Positions 1-5,366 of a DNA stretch of 12,481 nt are shown piece by piece; the stretch's first letter is position 1, and every line of letters starts with the position of its first letter. The notes beneath the pieces are model-generated. The model was not told the origin of the DNA. It searched no databases and saw only the letters and a program-made list of their open reading frames with translations. The position numbers and the translations under genes were made by a program. This DNA comes from Candidatus Nealsoniibacteriota bacterium (lineage in GTDB: Bacteria > Patescibacteriota > Minisyncoccia > Minisyncoccales > GWA2-38-27), in contig PWQC01000006.1 in NCBI GenBank assembly GCA_003556925.1, positions 1 to 12,481 on the forward strand. Direction: 5' to 3'.

Positions 1-517
1 GACTAAGACTGAAGATAAACCCGAGCAATCAGAAGAGACTAAGACTGAAGAGAAATCTGAACAACCAGAAGAAACCAAGACTGAAGAGAAACCTGAAGAA
101 CCGGAAAAAGAAACAGAAGAGACTGAAGTTGAGGAAAAACCTGAAGAACCAGAAGAAACCAAGACTGAAGAGAAACCTGAAGAACCGGAAAAAGAAACAG
201 AAGAGACTGAATTTGAGGAAAAACCTGAAGAACCAGAAGAAACCAAGACCGAAGAGAAACCTGAAGAACCGGAAAAAGAAACAGAAGAGACTGAATTTGA
301 GGAAAAACCTGAAGGATCAGAAGAGATTAAGACTGAAGAGAAACCTGAACAGCCAGAAGAAAAGCCAGAGGAAACCAAGACAGAAGAGCCAGAAGAAGAA
401 CCAGAAGAGACTAAAACTGAAGGGAAACCTGAGCAACCAGAAGAAACCAAGACCGAAGAGAAACCTGAAGAGCCGGAAGAGGCTAATGCTGAAGAAAAAC
501 CTGAAGACAATAGTTAA
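1..517 (+). CDS. 3' end of a protein with a long acidic Glu/Pro/Lys repeat tail; probably 30S ribosomal protein S16
   Basis: Only the C-terminal 171 residues are in the window (codons in phase with base 2, TAA at 515-517). The sequence is low complexity, built from blocks such as KTEEKPEEPEE and EKETEETE, with Glu far the commonest residue and no hydrophobic core, so it should be disordered and strongly acidic. At DNA level three 84-bp (28-codon) units follow one another from about 41 to 292, then decay into shorter related blocks. The next genes are khpA and trmD; in many bacteria rpsP-khpA-trmD are neighbours, and S16 proteins of Patescibacteria often carry charged tails. That makes S16 the best guess, but no S16 core residue is visible here, so identity rests on context alone and the symbol is left blank. 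The protein could equally be another repeat-tailed protein. The gene is followed by a 136-bp gap with its own promoter. Confidence 0.75.
   Translation, partial: TKTEDKPEQSEETKTEEKSEQPEETKTEEKPEEPEKETEETEVEEKPEEPEETKTEEKPEEPEKETEETEFEEKPEEPEETKTEEKPEEPEKETEETEFEEKPEGSEEIKTEEKPEQPEEKPEETKTEEPEEEPEETKTEGKPEQPEETKTEEKPEEPEEANAEEKPEDNS
41..292 (+). repeat. Three tandem 84-bp coding repeats
   Basis: Units begin at about 41, 125 and 209. The transition gaagtt/gaattt recurs at 125, 209 and 293, exactly 84 bases apart. Each unit encodes 28 residues in the same frame and ends in EKETEET. The first unit begins KTEE where the second begins EVEE and the third EFEE. The near identity of units 2 and 3 points to recent duplication by slippage or unequal recombination. 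Shorter degenerate copies continue to about 505. Because the period is a multiple of three, copy-number change would keep the frame. Confidence 0.9.
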
Positions 518-537
518 TCGAAAGAGAGAAAAAAAGG

Positions 538-566
538 TTGACAAAAAAAATAAATAATAATAGAGT
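538..566 (+). promoter_or_regulatory. Sigma-70-type promoter for khpA
   Basis: A perfect -35 box TTGACA (538-543) is followed after 17 bases by TAGAGT (561-566), which matches four of six bases of the -10 consensus. The expected transcript start is near 573. That gives an 80-nt leader before the khpA ATG at 654, and this leader contains the nested inverted repeats described separately. The promoter lies just past the stop codon of the upstream gene, so khpA need not depend on read-through. Confidence 0.6.
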
Positions 567-571
567 AATAA

Positions 572-627
572 CTACTGAAAGAGTAGCTGTAAAACTTACA
601 AAAGTGAGTTGAAAAGGTCGAGCTACT
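572..627 (+). promoter_or_regulatory. khpA leader with alternative hairpins
   Basis: Three short complementary segments are present: ctact (572-576), agtagct (582-588) and agctact (621-627). The first two can form a 5-bp hairpin with a GAAAG loop. The second and third can form a 7-bp stem that encloses another hairpin, aacttac (593-599) with gtgagtt (604-610), closed by an AAAA loop with one G-U pair. The middle segment cannot pair with both partners, so the leader has two exclusive folds. I do not recognise it as a known riboswitch or ribosomal-protein leader; a role in control of khpA is inference from position. Confidence 0.4.
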
Positions 628-653
628 GCTAAGAATTAATCAGAAAAAAAATC

Positions 654-1016
654 ATGGCAGACGAAAAAGATAAAGATTTGTTAGAATATATTGTAAAAGC
701 TTTAGTTGATCATCCTGATGATGTAGAGGTAGAGAGAAAGATAGACGAGATGGGTGTTCTTCTTTCTTTAAAAGTGAACCCAGAAGATATGGGTCAAATC
801 ATTGGAAGAGCAGGATCAACGGCTAGAGCTATTCGTTCTTTAATCAGAATTATTGGTTTAAAGAACCACGCTAGAGTAAATCTAAAAATCGAAGAGCCTG
901 AAGGAGGGAGAATTCCTCCTAAAACCGAAGAGAAACCTGAACAGCCGGAAGAAAAACCAGAAGAGGAGGCTGAAGAGCCTAAGAAAGACGCTGATTTAGA
1001 AGGTTTAGATTTATAA
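654..1016 (+). CDS. khpA: KhpA (YlqC-type) single-KH-domain RNA-binding protein with an acidic tail
   Basis: This 120-residue protein starts at ATG 654. Residues 1-80 form a short KH domain. The opening LLEYIVKALVDHPDDVEV matches the start of KhpA proteins, and GRAG at residues 51-54 (in QIIGRAGSTARAI) is the GxxG loop that contacts the RNA backbone. Family members are about 75-80 residues and bind RNA in the cytoplasm, often paired with KhpB, affecting ribosome assembly and cell-envelope gene expression. Residues 81-120 are an added disordered acidic tail rich in Glu and Pro. Residues 90-104, KTEEKPEQPEEKPEE, are identical to a block in the tail of the preceding gene. There is no Shine-Dalgarno motif before the ATG, only an A-rich stretch. 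A promoter and a structured leader precede the gene, and trmD follows after 59 bases. The family assignment is firm; the function of the tail is unknown. Confidence 0.92.
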   Translation: MADEKDKDLLEYIVKALVDHPDDVEVERKIDEMGVLLSLKVNPEDMGQIIGRAGSTARAIRSLIRIIGLKNHARVNLKIEEPEGGRIPPKTEEKPEQPEEKPEEEAEEPKKDADLEGLDL

Positions 1017-1041
1017 TTTATTGTTGTGAATAAAGGAAAGA

Positions 1042-1072
1042 TGGCGCTCTTTTGTGGCGCCACTTTCTTTTT
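1042..1072 (+). terminator. Terminator- or attenuator-like hairpin just before trmD
   Basis: The arms tggcgc (1042-1047) and gcgcca (1057-1062) form a 6-bp stem with five G-C pairs and a 9-nt loop. The tail CTTTCTTTTT (1063-1072) follows directly. This looks like an intrinsic terminator placed between khpA and trmD, with its U-tract ending 3 nt before the trmD ATG at 1076. It could partly end the khpA transcript or act as an attenuator. A TATAAT sequence at 1012-1017 overlaps the khpA stop codon, but I see no convincing -35 box for it. Confidence 0.5.
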
Positions 1073-1075
1073 AAA

Positions 1076-1738
1076 ATGAGATTTGATATTATTACAATTT
1101 TTCCCGATATATTTGAATCCTATCTTAAAGAAGGGTTGATTGCTCGTGGTCTGAAAAAAAAGCTTATTCAAGTAAAAGTTCATGATCTAAGAAAATGGAC
1201 AAAGGATAAACATAAGACGGTAGATGATCGTCCTTTCGGCGGGGGATTGGGGATGGTTATGAAGGTAGATCCAATCTTTAGAGCAGTTAAGGCGATAAAA
1301 AAGAAAAAATCGAAGGTTATTCTCTTTACCCCAAGGGGAGAAAAATTTGAACAAAAGACGGCTTTTAAGCTAAAGAAGTACGATCAGCTTGTCTTTATCT
1401 GCGGAAGATATGAGGGCGTTGATGAAAGGGTGGCAGAAAAAATAGCCGATCTTAAAATGTCTATAGGGGACTATGTCTTAATGGGCGGAGAGGTTCCTTC
1501 TTTAGTAGTGGTAGAAGCTGTTTCTAGGTTGGTTCCTGGAGTAATTGCCAAAGAACAACTTTTAAAAGAGAGAACCACTAAGACCAAGGGTTACTTAGAA
1601 TATCCTCAATATACCAGACCAGAAGTTTTTAGTCCTAGAAAGGGGACAAATTGGAGAGTTCCTAAAGATCTAATCTCCGGGGATCACGAAAAGATTAAAA
1701 AATGGAGAGAAAAGAGAGAAAGAACAATTGAAAAATAA
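1076..1738 (+). CDS. trmD: tRNA (guanine-N1)-methyltransferase TrmD
   Basis: TrmD transfers a methyl group from S-adenosylmethionine to N1 of G37 next to the tRNA anticodon, which prevents +1 frameshifting. The 220-residue product begins MRFDIITIFPDIF at ATG 1076. A TTG at 1052 is in frame but would put the start inside a hairpin and add a non-family extension. SPOUT (trefoil knot) motifs are clear: TVDDRPFGGGLGMVM (residues 48-62), FICGRYEGVDERV (107-119), SIGDYVLMGGEVPSL (129-143), SRLVPGV (150-156), PQYTRPEVF (177-185) and SGDHEKI (201-207). R151 corresponds to E. coli R154. The linker KEQLLKERTTKTK (159-171) contains no aspartate, although E. coli uses D169 in this linker as catalytic base. 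The C-terminal domain is shorter than in E. coli. The upstream gene is khpA, and tRNA genes follow within 30 bases. Confidence 0.96.
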   Translation: MRFDIITIFPDIFESYLKEGLIARGLKKKLIQVKVHDLRKWTKDKHKTVDDRPFGGGLGMVMKVDPIFRAVKAIKKKKSKVILFTPRGEKFEQKTAFKLKKYDQLVFICGRYEGVDERVAEKIADLKMSIGDYVLMGGEVPSLVVVEAVSRLVPGVIAKEQLLKERTTKTKGYLEYPQYTRPEVFSPRKGTNWRVPKDLISGDHEKIKKWREKRERTIEK

Positions 1739-1755
1739 TTGAATTGTGATAAGAT
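1728..1755 (+). promoter_or_regulatory. Probable promoter for the tRNA-Tyr/Thr cluster
   Basis: TTGAAA (1728-1733), inside the last codons of trmD, is followed after 16 bases by TAAGAT (1750-1755). The expected start near 1762 is only a few bases before the mature 5' end of tRNA-Tyr at 1765. The match to consensus is moderate, and an alternative -10 (GATAAT, 1753-1758) would need a 19-base spacer. Confidence 0.4.
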
Positions 1756-1764
1756 AATCTTAGC

Positions 1765-1846
1765 GGGCAGGTACCAAAGTAGACAAATGGGGCTGACTGT
1801 AAATCAGCTGGTATTACCTTCGGGGGTGCAAATCCCTCCCTGCCCA
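1765..1846 (+). tRNA. tRNA-Tyr (anticodon GTA)
   Basis: The acceptor arms GGGCAGG (1765-1771) and CCTGCCC (1839-1845) pair fully, with discriminator A at 1846. The anticodon stem GCTGA/TCAGC encloses CTGTAAA, giving anticodon GTA at 1799-1801. A long variable arm (GGT/ACC stem) makes it a class II tRNA, as expected for bacterial tRNA-Tyr. No CCA is encoded. The D loop reads AGTAG where AGTGG-like sequence with G18-G19 is usual, so position 18 is A. The T loop is TGCAAAT, so position 55 is G instead of U. Confidence 0.95.
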
Positions 1847-1851
1847 CATCG

Positions 1852-1923
1852 GCCTGGGTAGCTTAGTAGTAGAGCACCCGCATGGTAAGCGGAAGGTCGG
1901 CGGTGCAAATCCGCCCTCAGGCT
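1852..1923 (+). tRNA. tRNA-Thr (anticodon GGT)
   Basis: Acceptor GCCTGGG (1852-1858) pairs with CTCAGGC (1916-1922) with one G-U pair; the discriminator is T. The D stem is GCTT/GAGC. The anticodon loop ATGGTAA gives GGT at 1884-1886, which reads ACC and ACU. The outermost anticodon-stem pair (27-43) is a C-A mismatch. The T stem is GGCGG/CCGCC. As in the adjacent tRNA-Tyr, the D loop is AGTAGTA (A18) and the T loop is TGCAAAT (G55). No CCA is encoded. Only 5 bases separate it from tRNA-Tyr, so the two are surely co-transcribed. Confidence 0.95.
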
Positions 1924-1948
1924 TGTTAAAATAAATATATAAAAATAT

Positions 1949-2110
1949 ATGCCAAGAAAAAAGAAATTTATAAAATTGCAGTGCCAAGAATGTAAAAGAA
2001 TTAATTACTTTACTAATAAATCCGGAGCAATAACGGAAGAAAAGTTAAGTTTAAAAAAGTTTTGTAAATGGTGTAAAAAACACACCGTTCATAATGAAAA
2101 GAAAAAATAG
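1949..2110 (+). CDS. rpmG: 50S ribosomal protein L33
   Basis: This small gene encodes 53 residues beginning MPRKKKFIKLQCQECK and ending in EKKK before TAG at 2108-2110. L33 is a small basic zinc-ribbon protein of the large ribosomal subunit. Both zinc knuckles are kept: C12-x2-C15 and C39-x2-C42, so this is the zinc-binding (C+) form. The usual INYFTNKS strand is at residues 18-25. The start at ATG 1949 follows an AT-only stretch with no Shine-Dalgarno motif. The gene lies between tRNA-Thr and tRNA-Trp. In many bacteria rpmG precedes tRNA-Trp and then secE-nusG; here the neighbour after tRNA-Trp is def, so that older arrangement is broken. Confidence 0.95.
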   Translation: MPRKKKFIKLQCQECKRINYFTNKSGAITEEKLSLKKFCKWCKKHTVHNEKKK

Positions 2111-2115
2111 AGAGA

Positions 2116-2187
2116 GGGGACATAAGCTAATTGGTAAACTTCAGGTCTCCAAAACCTGTATTCTAGGTTCGAGTCCTAGTGTCCCCG
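2116..2187 (+). tRNA. tRNA-Trp (anticodon CCA)
   Basis: Acceptor GGGGACA (2116-2122) pairs with TGTCCCC (2180-2186), discriminator G. The anticodon stem CAGGT/ACCTG holds CTCCAAA, giving anticodon CCA. The T stem is CTAGG/CCTAG with the canonical T loop TTCGAGT, and the D loop AATTGGTAA contains the normal G18-G19. One D-stem pair (12-23) is C-A. No 3' CCA is encoded. It begins 5 bases after the rpmG stop, so it is probably cut from a shared transcript. It is a useful internal control for the unusual elbows of the two preceding tRNAs. Confidence 0.95.
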
Positions 2188-2246
2188 CTGCTGTTCTATT
2201 ATTTGGATTGCCCGTATAAAAAACAATTACTTAATAGAGAAATAAG

Positions 2247-2711
2247 ATGATTTTAGAAATTAGAAAAGAGAATGACCCTATTTTAAGCAAGAAGTGCTCA
2301 AAGGTAAGAGAGGTCGACTCAATTAGAAATTTAATAGAAGAGATGAAAGAGACCTTAGCTTTTACTCAGGGGGTAGGATTAGCCGCCTCTCAAGTAGGGG
2401 AATTAAAGAGGGTTATTGTTGTCCACTTTCCAGGGGAAGAAGAGTCTTTTGCCTTGATTAATCCGAAGATTATCCATAAAAGTTTTAAAAAAAACAAAGA
2501 GAAAGAGGGCTGTTTAAGTTTTCCGGGAATCTTTTTAGAGATTAAAAGAGCAGAGAGAATAAAAATAAAAGGAATAAAAGAAAACGGCAAAAAGGTTGTT
2601 CTTTCTTTAACCGGATTGCCGGCCAGAATAATTCAACATGAGATAGACCATTTAAATGGGGTCGTCTTTTTAAAGAGAATAAGTATCTTTGAAAGAATGG
2701 GATGGAATTAA
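2247..2711 (+). CDS. def: Peptide deformylase
   Basis: Deformylase removes the formyl group from the N-terminal methionine of new proteins as they leave the ribosome. All three family motifs are present in the 154-residue product: GVGLAASQ (residues 42-49), EGCLS (87-91, with C89 a metal ligand) and QHEIDHL (130-136, with H131 and H135 as ligands and E132 as catalytic acid/base). The length is slightly below the 165-170 residues common in other bacteria, with a very short C-terminus after the catalytic helix. The start at ATG 2247 gives the expected opening, in which ILEIRKENDPIL resembles the usual I-x-x-x-x-DPxL beginning. The last 10 bases overlap pcm, implying coupled translation. There is only a weak purine stretch before the ATG, and no clear promoter in the 59 bases after tRNA-Trp. 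Confidence 0.97.
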   Translation: MILEIRKENDPILSKKCSKVREVDSIRNLIEEMKETLAFTQGVGLAASQVGELKRVIVVHFPGEEESFALINPKIIHKSFKKNKEKEGCLSFPGIFLEIKRAERIKIKGIKENGKKVVLSLTGLPARIIQHEIDHLNGVVFLKRISIFERMGWN

Positions 2712-3319
2712 TAGATTTTTTAATAAAGGAAGAATATTTAAAAAACCCTAAAATTATTAGTGCCTTTTTAAAGATAAAAAGAAAAGACTTTATTCAGGAA
2801 GGATTTAAACACTTGTCAGAAACAGATCAGCCTCTGCCGATAGGTAGCGGTCAAACGATCTCTCAACCCTTAGTTGTCGCCTTTATGCTTGAACAATTAG
2901 AGCCTAAACCGGGAGAAAGGATACTCGACATTGGCGCCGGATCCGGATGGACCTCCGCCTTGTTGGCCGAAATAGTTTCTCAAAAAAAAGGAGGGAAGGT
3001 AATAGCTCTTGAAATAATTCCTGAGGTTTTCGATTTCGGAAAAAACAATGTACATAAGTATAGCTTTATAAAAAAAGGTATTGTTGAATTTATTTGTGCT
3101 GACGCTTCTAAGGGTTATGGGGAAGAAGCTCCCTATGATAAGATCTTAGTTTCAGCTTCGGCTAGAGAGATACCTGAAGAATGGAAAAAACAATTAAAGG
3201 CGGGTGGGAAAATCGTCTCTTCTTTCAAATCTTCAATAGTAGTTATCAAGAAGAAAGAAAAAGAATTTATTACTAAAAAATATCCCGGTTTTTCTTTTGT
3301 TCCCTTAACAAAGAGATGA
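2702..3319 (+). CDS. pcm: Protein-L-isoaspartate O-methyltransferase-like protein
   Basis: The enzyme methylates isoaspartyl residues formed by spontaneous damage, using S-adenosylmethionine, and so starts their repair. The 205-residue product shows the family signature PIGSGQTISQP (residues 46-56), which contains the isoaspartate-binding segment, followed by the SAM-binding loop LDIGAGSGW (75-83), the acidic residue of LEIIPE (103-108) after the second strand, and PYDKILVSASAREIP with AGGKIV near the end. The N-terminal helix region is shorter than in E. coli Pcm. The start ATG 2702 lies inside the end of def (10-base overlap), and the stop overlaps the ATG of mltG by 4 bases (ATGA). This places it in the middle of a def-pcm-mltG operon. 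A weak GAAAG-like purine run precedes the start. Confidence 0.93.
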   Translation: MELIDFLIKEEYLKNPKIISAFLKIKRKDFIQEGFKHLSETDQPLPIGSGQTISQPLVVAFMLEQLEPKPGERILDIGAGSGWTSALLAEIVSQKKGGKVIALEIIPEVFDFGKNNVHKYSFIKKGIVEFICADASKGYGEEAPYDKILVSASAREIPEEWKKQLKAGGKIVSSFKSSIVVIKKKEKEFITKKYPGFSFVPLTKR

Positions 3320-4257
3320 AAAAGATAATCGTTCCATTGCTAATATTGTTCTTGTTGGCTCTCTTTTTAATCTGGGCCTTTTCGCCAGTTAACGATTCGG
3401 AAGTTATCGAGTTTCAGGTTAAAAGAGGGGAAAGTACAAGAAGAATAGCGATTAACTTGGAAGAGAAGGGGATAATAAAGAGTCATTGGCTCTTTACCGC
3501 TTATATCTTTTTGAAAGGAGACCAGACTAATCTTAAGGCGGGAAATTACTTTTTATCTTCCGGAATGACCGTTCCGGAGATTGCCGGTATTATTGTCTCT
3601 GGAAAAAAGGAAAAGGTGACTATCGCCGAAGGGTTGAATATAAGGGAGGTCGCTGAAATTTTAGAATTACCTGATCTTGCTGACAAAAGCCCCGAAATAT
3701 TTTCTGATGAATTTCCCTTTTTGAAAGAGATACCCGAAGAACTTTCTTTAGAAGGGTATTTATTTCCCGATACTTACGATATAACCCCGGGCTTATCTTC
3801 AGAAGAAGTTGTTAAGATAATTTTGAAAAATTTTGAAAAAAAGACAAAAGATCTTTCTTATGAAAAAACTCTTTTTGAGATAATTACCATGGCTTCTTTA
3901 ATAGAAAAGGAAGTAAGAAAAACGGAAGACAAAAAAATAGTCTCAGGAATTTTATGGAAGAGGATGGGAGTCGGCATGCCTCTTCAAGTTGACGCCACTA
4001 TCGCCTATATTACCGGCAAAAGAACTACTAAGATTTCCATTGAAGAGACAAGAACACCTTCTCCTTACAACACTTATTTAAACAGAGGTCTTCCTATTGG
4101 TCCCATCTCTAATCCGGGATTAGAGAGTATTGAGGCCGCCCTTAATCCTAAAGAGAGCGATTATTGGTACTACCTTTCAAAGCCGGACGGAGAGACCGTT
4201 TTTAGTAAGAACTTTCAAGAACACGTAGAGGCGAAGAGAAGGTATTTGACAAACTAG
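3316..4257 (+). CDS. mltG: Endolytic murein transglycosylase MltG (YceG-like)
   Basis: MltG is an inner-membrane lytic transglycosylase that cuts newly made glycan strands and helps end their elongation. The 313-residue protein has short basic residues, a single membrane segment at about 4-23 and an extracytoplasmic part. A LysM-like segment covers about 30-95 (VKRGESTRRIAINLEEKGII), and the YceG catalytic domain about 100-310. Catalytic-site features are visible: ASLIEKE (residues 193-199, with E197 in the position of the catalytic glutamate), MPLQVDATIAY (221-231), YNTY (251-254) and GLPIGPISNPG (258-268). Length and order are normal for the family. It is the third gene of the overlapping operon after def and pcm. 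Its last codons contain the -35 box of the promoter for the next gene. Confidence 0.95.
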   Translation: MKKIIVPLLILFLLALFLIWAFSPVNDSEVIEFQVKRGESTRRIAINLEEKGIIKSHWLFTAYIFLKGDQTNLKAGNYFLSSGMTVPEIAGIIVSGKKEKVTIAEGLNIREVAEILELPDLADKSPEIFSDEFPFLKEIPEELSLEGYLFPDTYDITPGLSSEEVVKIILKNFEKKTKDLSYEKTLFEIITMASLIEKEVRKTEDKKIVSGILWKRMGVGMPLQVDATIAYITGKRTTKISIEETRTPSPYNTYLNRGLPIGPISNPGLESIEAALNPKESDYWYYLSKPDGETVFSKNFQEHVEAKRRYLTN

Positions 4258-4275
4258 GGTAATCTTTAATATAAT
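4246..4275 (+). promoter_or_regulatory. Consensus promoter inside the 3' end of mltG
   Basis: A perfect TTGACA (4246-4251) and a perfect TATAAT (4270-4275) are separated by 18 bases. The -35 box is formed by the Leu-Thr codons just before the mltG stop. Transcription should begin near 4282-4285, that is at or within 3 bases of the ATG of the PfpI-like gene at 4285. The resulting mRNA would be leaderless or nearly so, which agrees with the absence of a ribosome binding site. Confidence 0.85.
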
Positions 4276-4284
4276 GAATTTAAT

Positions 4285-4800
4285 ATGAAAAAAGTATTAA
4301 TGCTTATCGCTTATAAAGACTTTAAAGATGAAGAATATTTCGTTCCAAAGGGCATCTTTGAAAAGAACAACTTGCTTGTTCAGACAGTAAGTACCGAGAA
4401 AGGAAAAGCTATTGGGGTTGATGGAGGGGAGGTAGAGGTCGACATGATAATAGAAGAGATTGATGATTTTGACGCTCTTGTCTTAGTAGGGGGTCCGGGT
4501 TGTTTAAAATTTCTTGACAATGAAAAAGTTTATCAAATAGTAGAAAAAGCATTTCTCGACGACAAAATTATTGGAGCCATCTGCATCGCACCGGTTATTT
4601 TAGCCAAAGCGGGGATTTTAAAAGAGAGAGAGGCCACTGTTTGGAGCTCTTCTTTTAATAAAACAGCGATTGAGATCTTGGAAAAAAACGGAGCAATTTA
4701 CGGAGAAAGCTTTTCTGTTATTCAAGACAATAATATTATTACTGCCCCTGGTCCTTCGGTGGCTAAAGACTTTGCTAAAGAAGTTTCGAACAACTTATGA
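4285..4800 (+). CDS. DJ-1/PfpI family protein
   Basis: This 171-residue protein has the flavodoxin-like fold of the DJ-1/PfpI superfamily, which includes proteases, glyoxalase/deglycase enzymes and chaperones. The opening strand is KKVLMLIAY. An acidic residue, E16 or E17 in FKDEEYF, matches the conserved Glu that sits by the active cysteine. VLVGGPGCLKFL (residues 66-77) is the conserved glycine turn. The nucleophile elbow is GAICIAPVILAKAGIL (97-112), with C100 as the likely catalytic cysteine. ITAPGP near residues 151-156 matches the closing motif. Length is typical. It is the first gene of a unit with its own consensus promoter; the next gene starts inside its stop codon. Substrate cannot be told from sequence; a role in removing damaged or glycated proteins is only a family-level possibility. 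Confidence 0.93.
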   Translation: MKKVLMLIAYKDFKDEEYFVPKGIFEKNNLLVQTVSTEKGKAIGVDGGEVEVDMIIEEIDDFDALVLVGGPGCLKFLDNEKVYQIVEKAFLDDKIIGAICIAPVILAKAGILKEREATVWSSSFNKTAIEILEKNGAIYGESFSVIQDNNIITAPGPSVAKDFAKEVSNNL

Positions 4801-5366
4801 TGGATTTTCTTCCCCATCTAATCTTTTATTTTTTAATCTTAATCTTTCTTGTTCTTTTTTTGTGGTTAATAAAGATCTTATTTTACACCGAAGGCACCAA
4901 TTTAAGCATAAAACAGAAGATTATTACTCTTTGTTTAATAATTGCGATAGGAGTTGCTTTTTCTCTTTTAGTCTCTTTTCTTTTAGAGAAAGGGGATCTT
5001 ATGAGGCCTTTTGAGATTTCAGAGATTAAAAAACCTTATTCAACCGTTGATTTTCCGCCCTCCCCTTCTTTTATTGAGATAGGGGATTATTATTTTTCAG
5101 GCCCCCGAACGATTGAAACAAGTTACAATAAGAGCCCAATTAGTTTTTGGATTGTTTTGTGTAAGGATGATATAATAGGAGTAGGGTCTTTTTCTTCAAA
5201 TAAGTTGTCCTTTAATCAAGAAGAAAAAGAGTGTTTTTTAGATAAATGCTCAGAGCCTTATTATGCTACTTTGCCATTTTTTAGCGAAGAAGAGACAGAA
5301 GAGTTAGAAAGAGTTGCTCACTATGTTATAAATAAATATAATCCACATTGTAATTTTTATGAATAA
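4797..5366 (+). CDS. Uncharacterised protein with two membrane helices and a Cys-containing C-terminal domain
   Basis: I do not recognise this 189-residue protein. Two hydrophobic segments are seen at about 8-30 and 42-63, followed by a soluble region of about 125 residues. The soluble part contains FIEIGDYYFSGPRTIETS, a strand-like FWIVLCKDDIIGVGSF, and four cysteines (C122, C146, C151, C185) that could form disulphides if the domain faces outward. It ends in an acidic helix (EEETEELERVAHYVINKY). The start at 4797 overlaps the previous stop as ATGA; a second ATG follows at 4800, so the true start could be either. It overlaps the next gene by 8 bases. Tight coupling to a membrane-anchored lectin-like protein suggests that the two act together at the cell surface, but this is inference. 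Confidence 0.8.
   Translation: MMDFLPHLIFYFLILIFLVLFLWLIKILFYTEGTNLSIKQKIITLCLIIAIGVAFSLLVSFLLEKGDLMRPFEISEIKKPYSTVDFPPSPSFIEIGDYYFSGPRTIETSYNKSPISFWIVLCKDDIIGVGSFSSNKLSFNQEEKECFLDKCSEPYYATLPFFSEEETEELERVAHYVINKYNPHCNFYE

Noticed and set aside
1..517. CRISPR array or minisatellite
   Set aside because: The repeats are tandem, without unique spacers, keep a single coding frame and end in a normal stop codon, so they are coding repeats.
129..557. A 142-codon plus-strand frame rich in Lys, Asn and Arg, and an antisense Phe/Leu-rich frame at 317-544
   Set aside because: Both are by-products of the purine-rich repeats of the true acidic reading frame, whose period is a multiple of three and so keeps other frames open. 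They carry no domain and no start signal.
1052..1075. Upstream TTG start for trmD
   Set aside because: It would begin within the loop of the hairpin at 1042-1062 and add eight residues not typical of the family; ATG 1076 gives the standard MRFDIITIFP opening.
794..1183. Minus-strand frame of 129 codons across khpA and trmD
   Set aside because: It lies opposite two well-supported genes, and its composition is the antisense image of the KH protein and its tail.
4670..5014. Plus-strand frame of 114 codons overlapping the PfpI-like gene and its neighbour
   Set aside because: It sits in a different frame across two genes that are joined by an ATGA overlap, and has no recognisable protein features.
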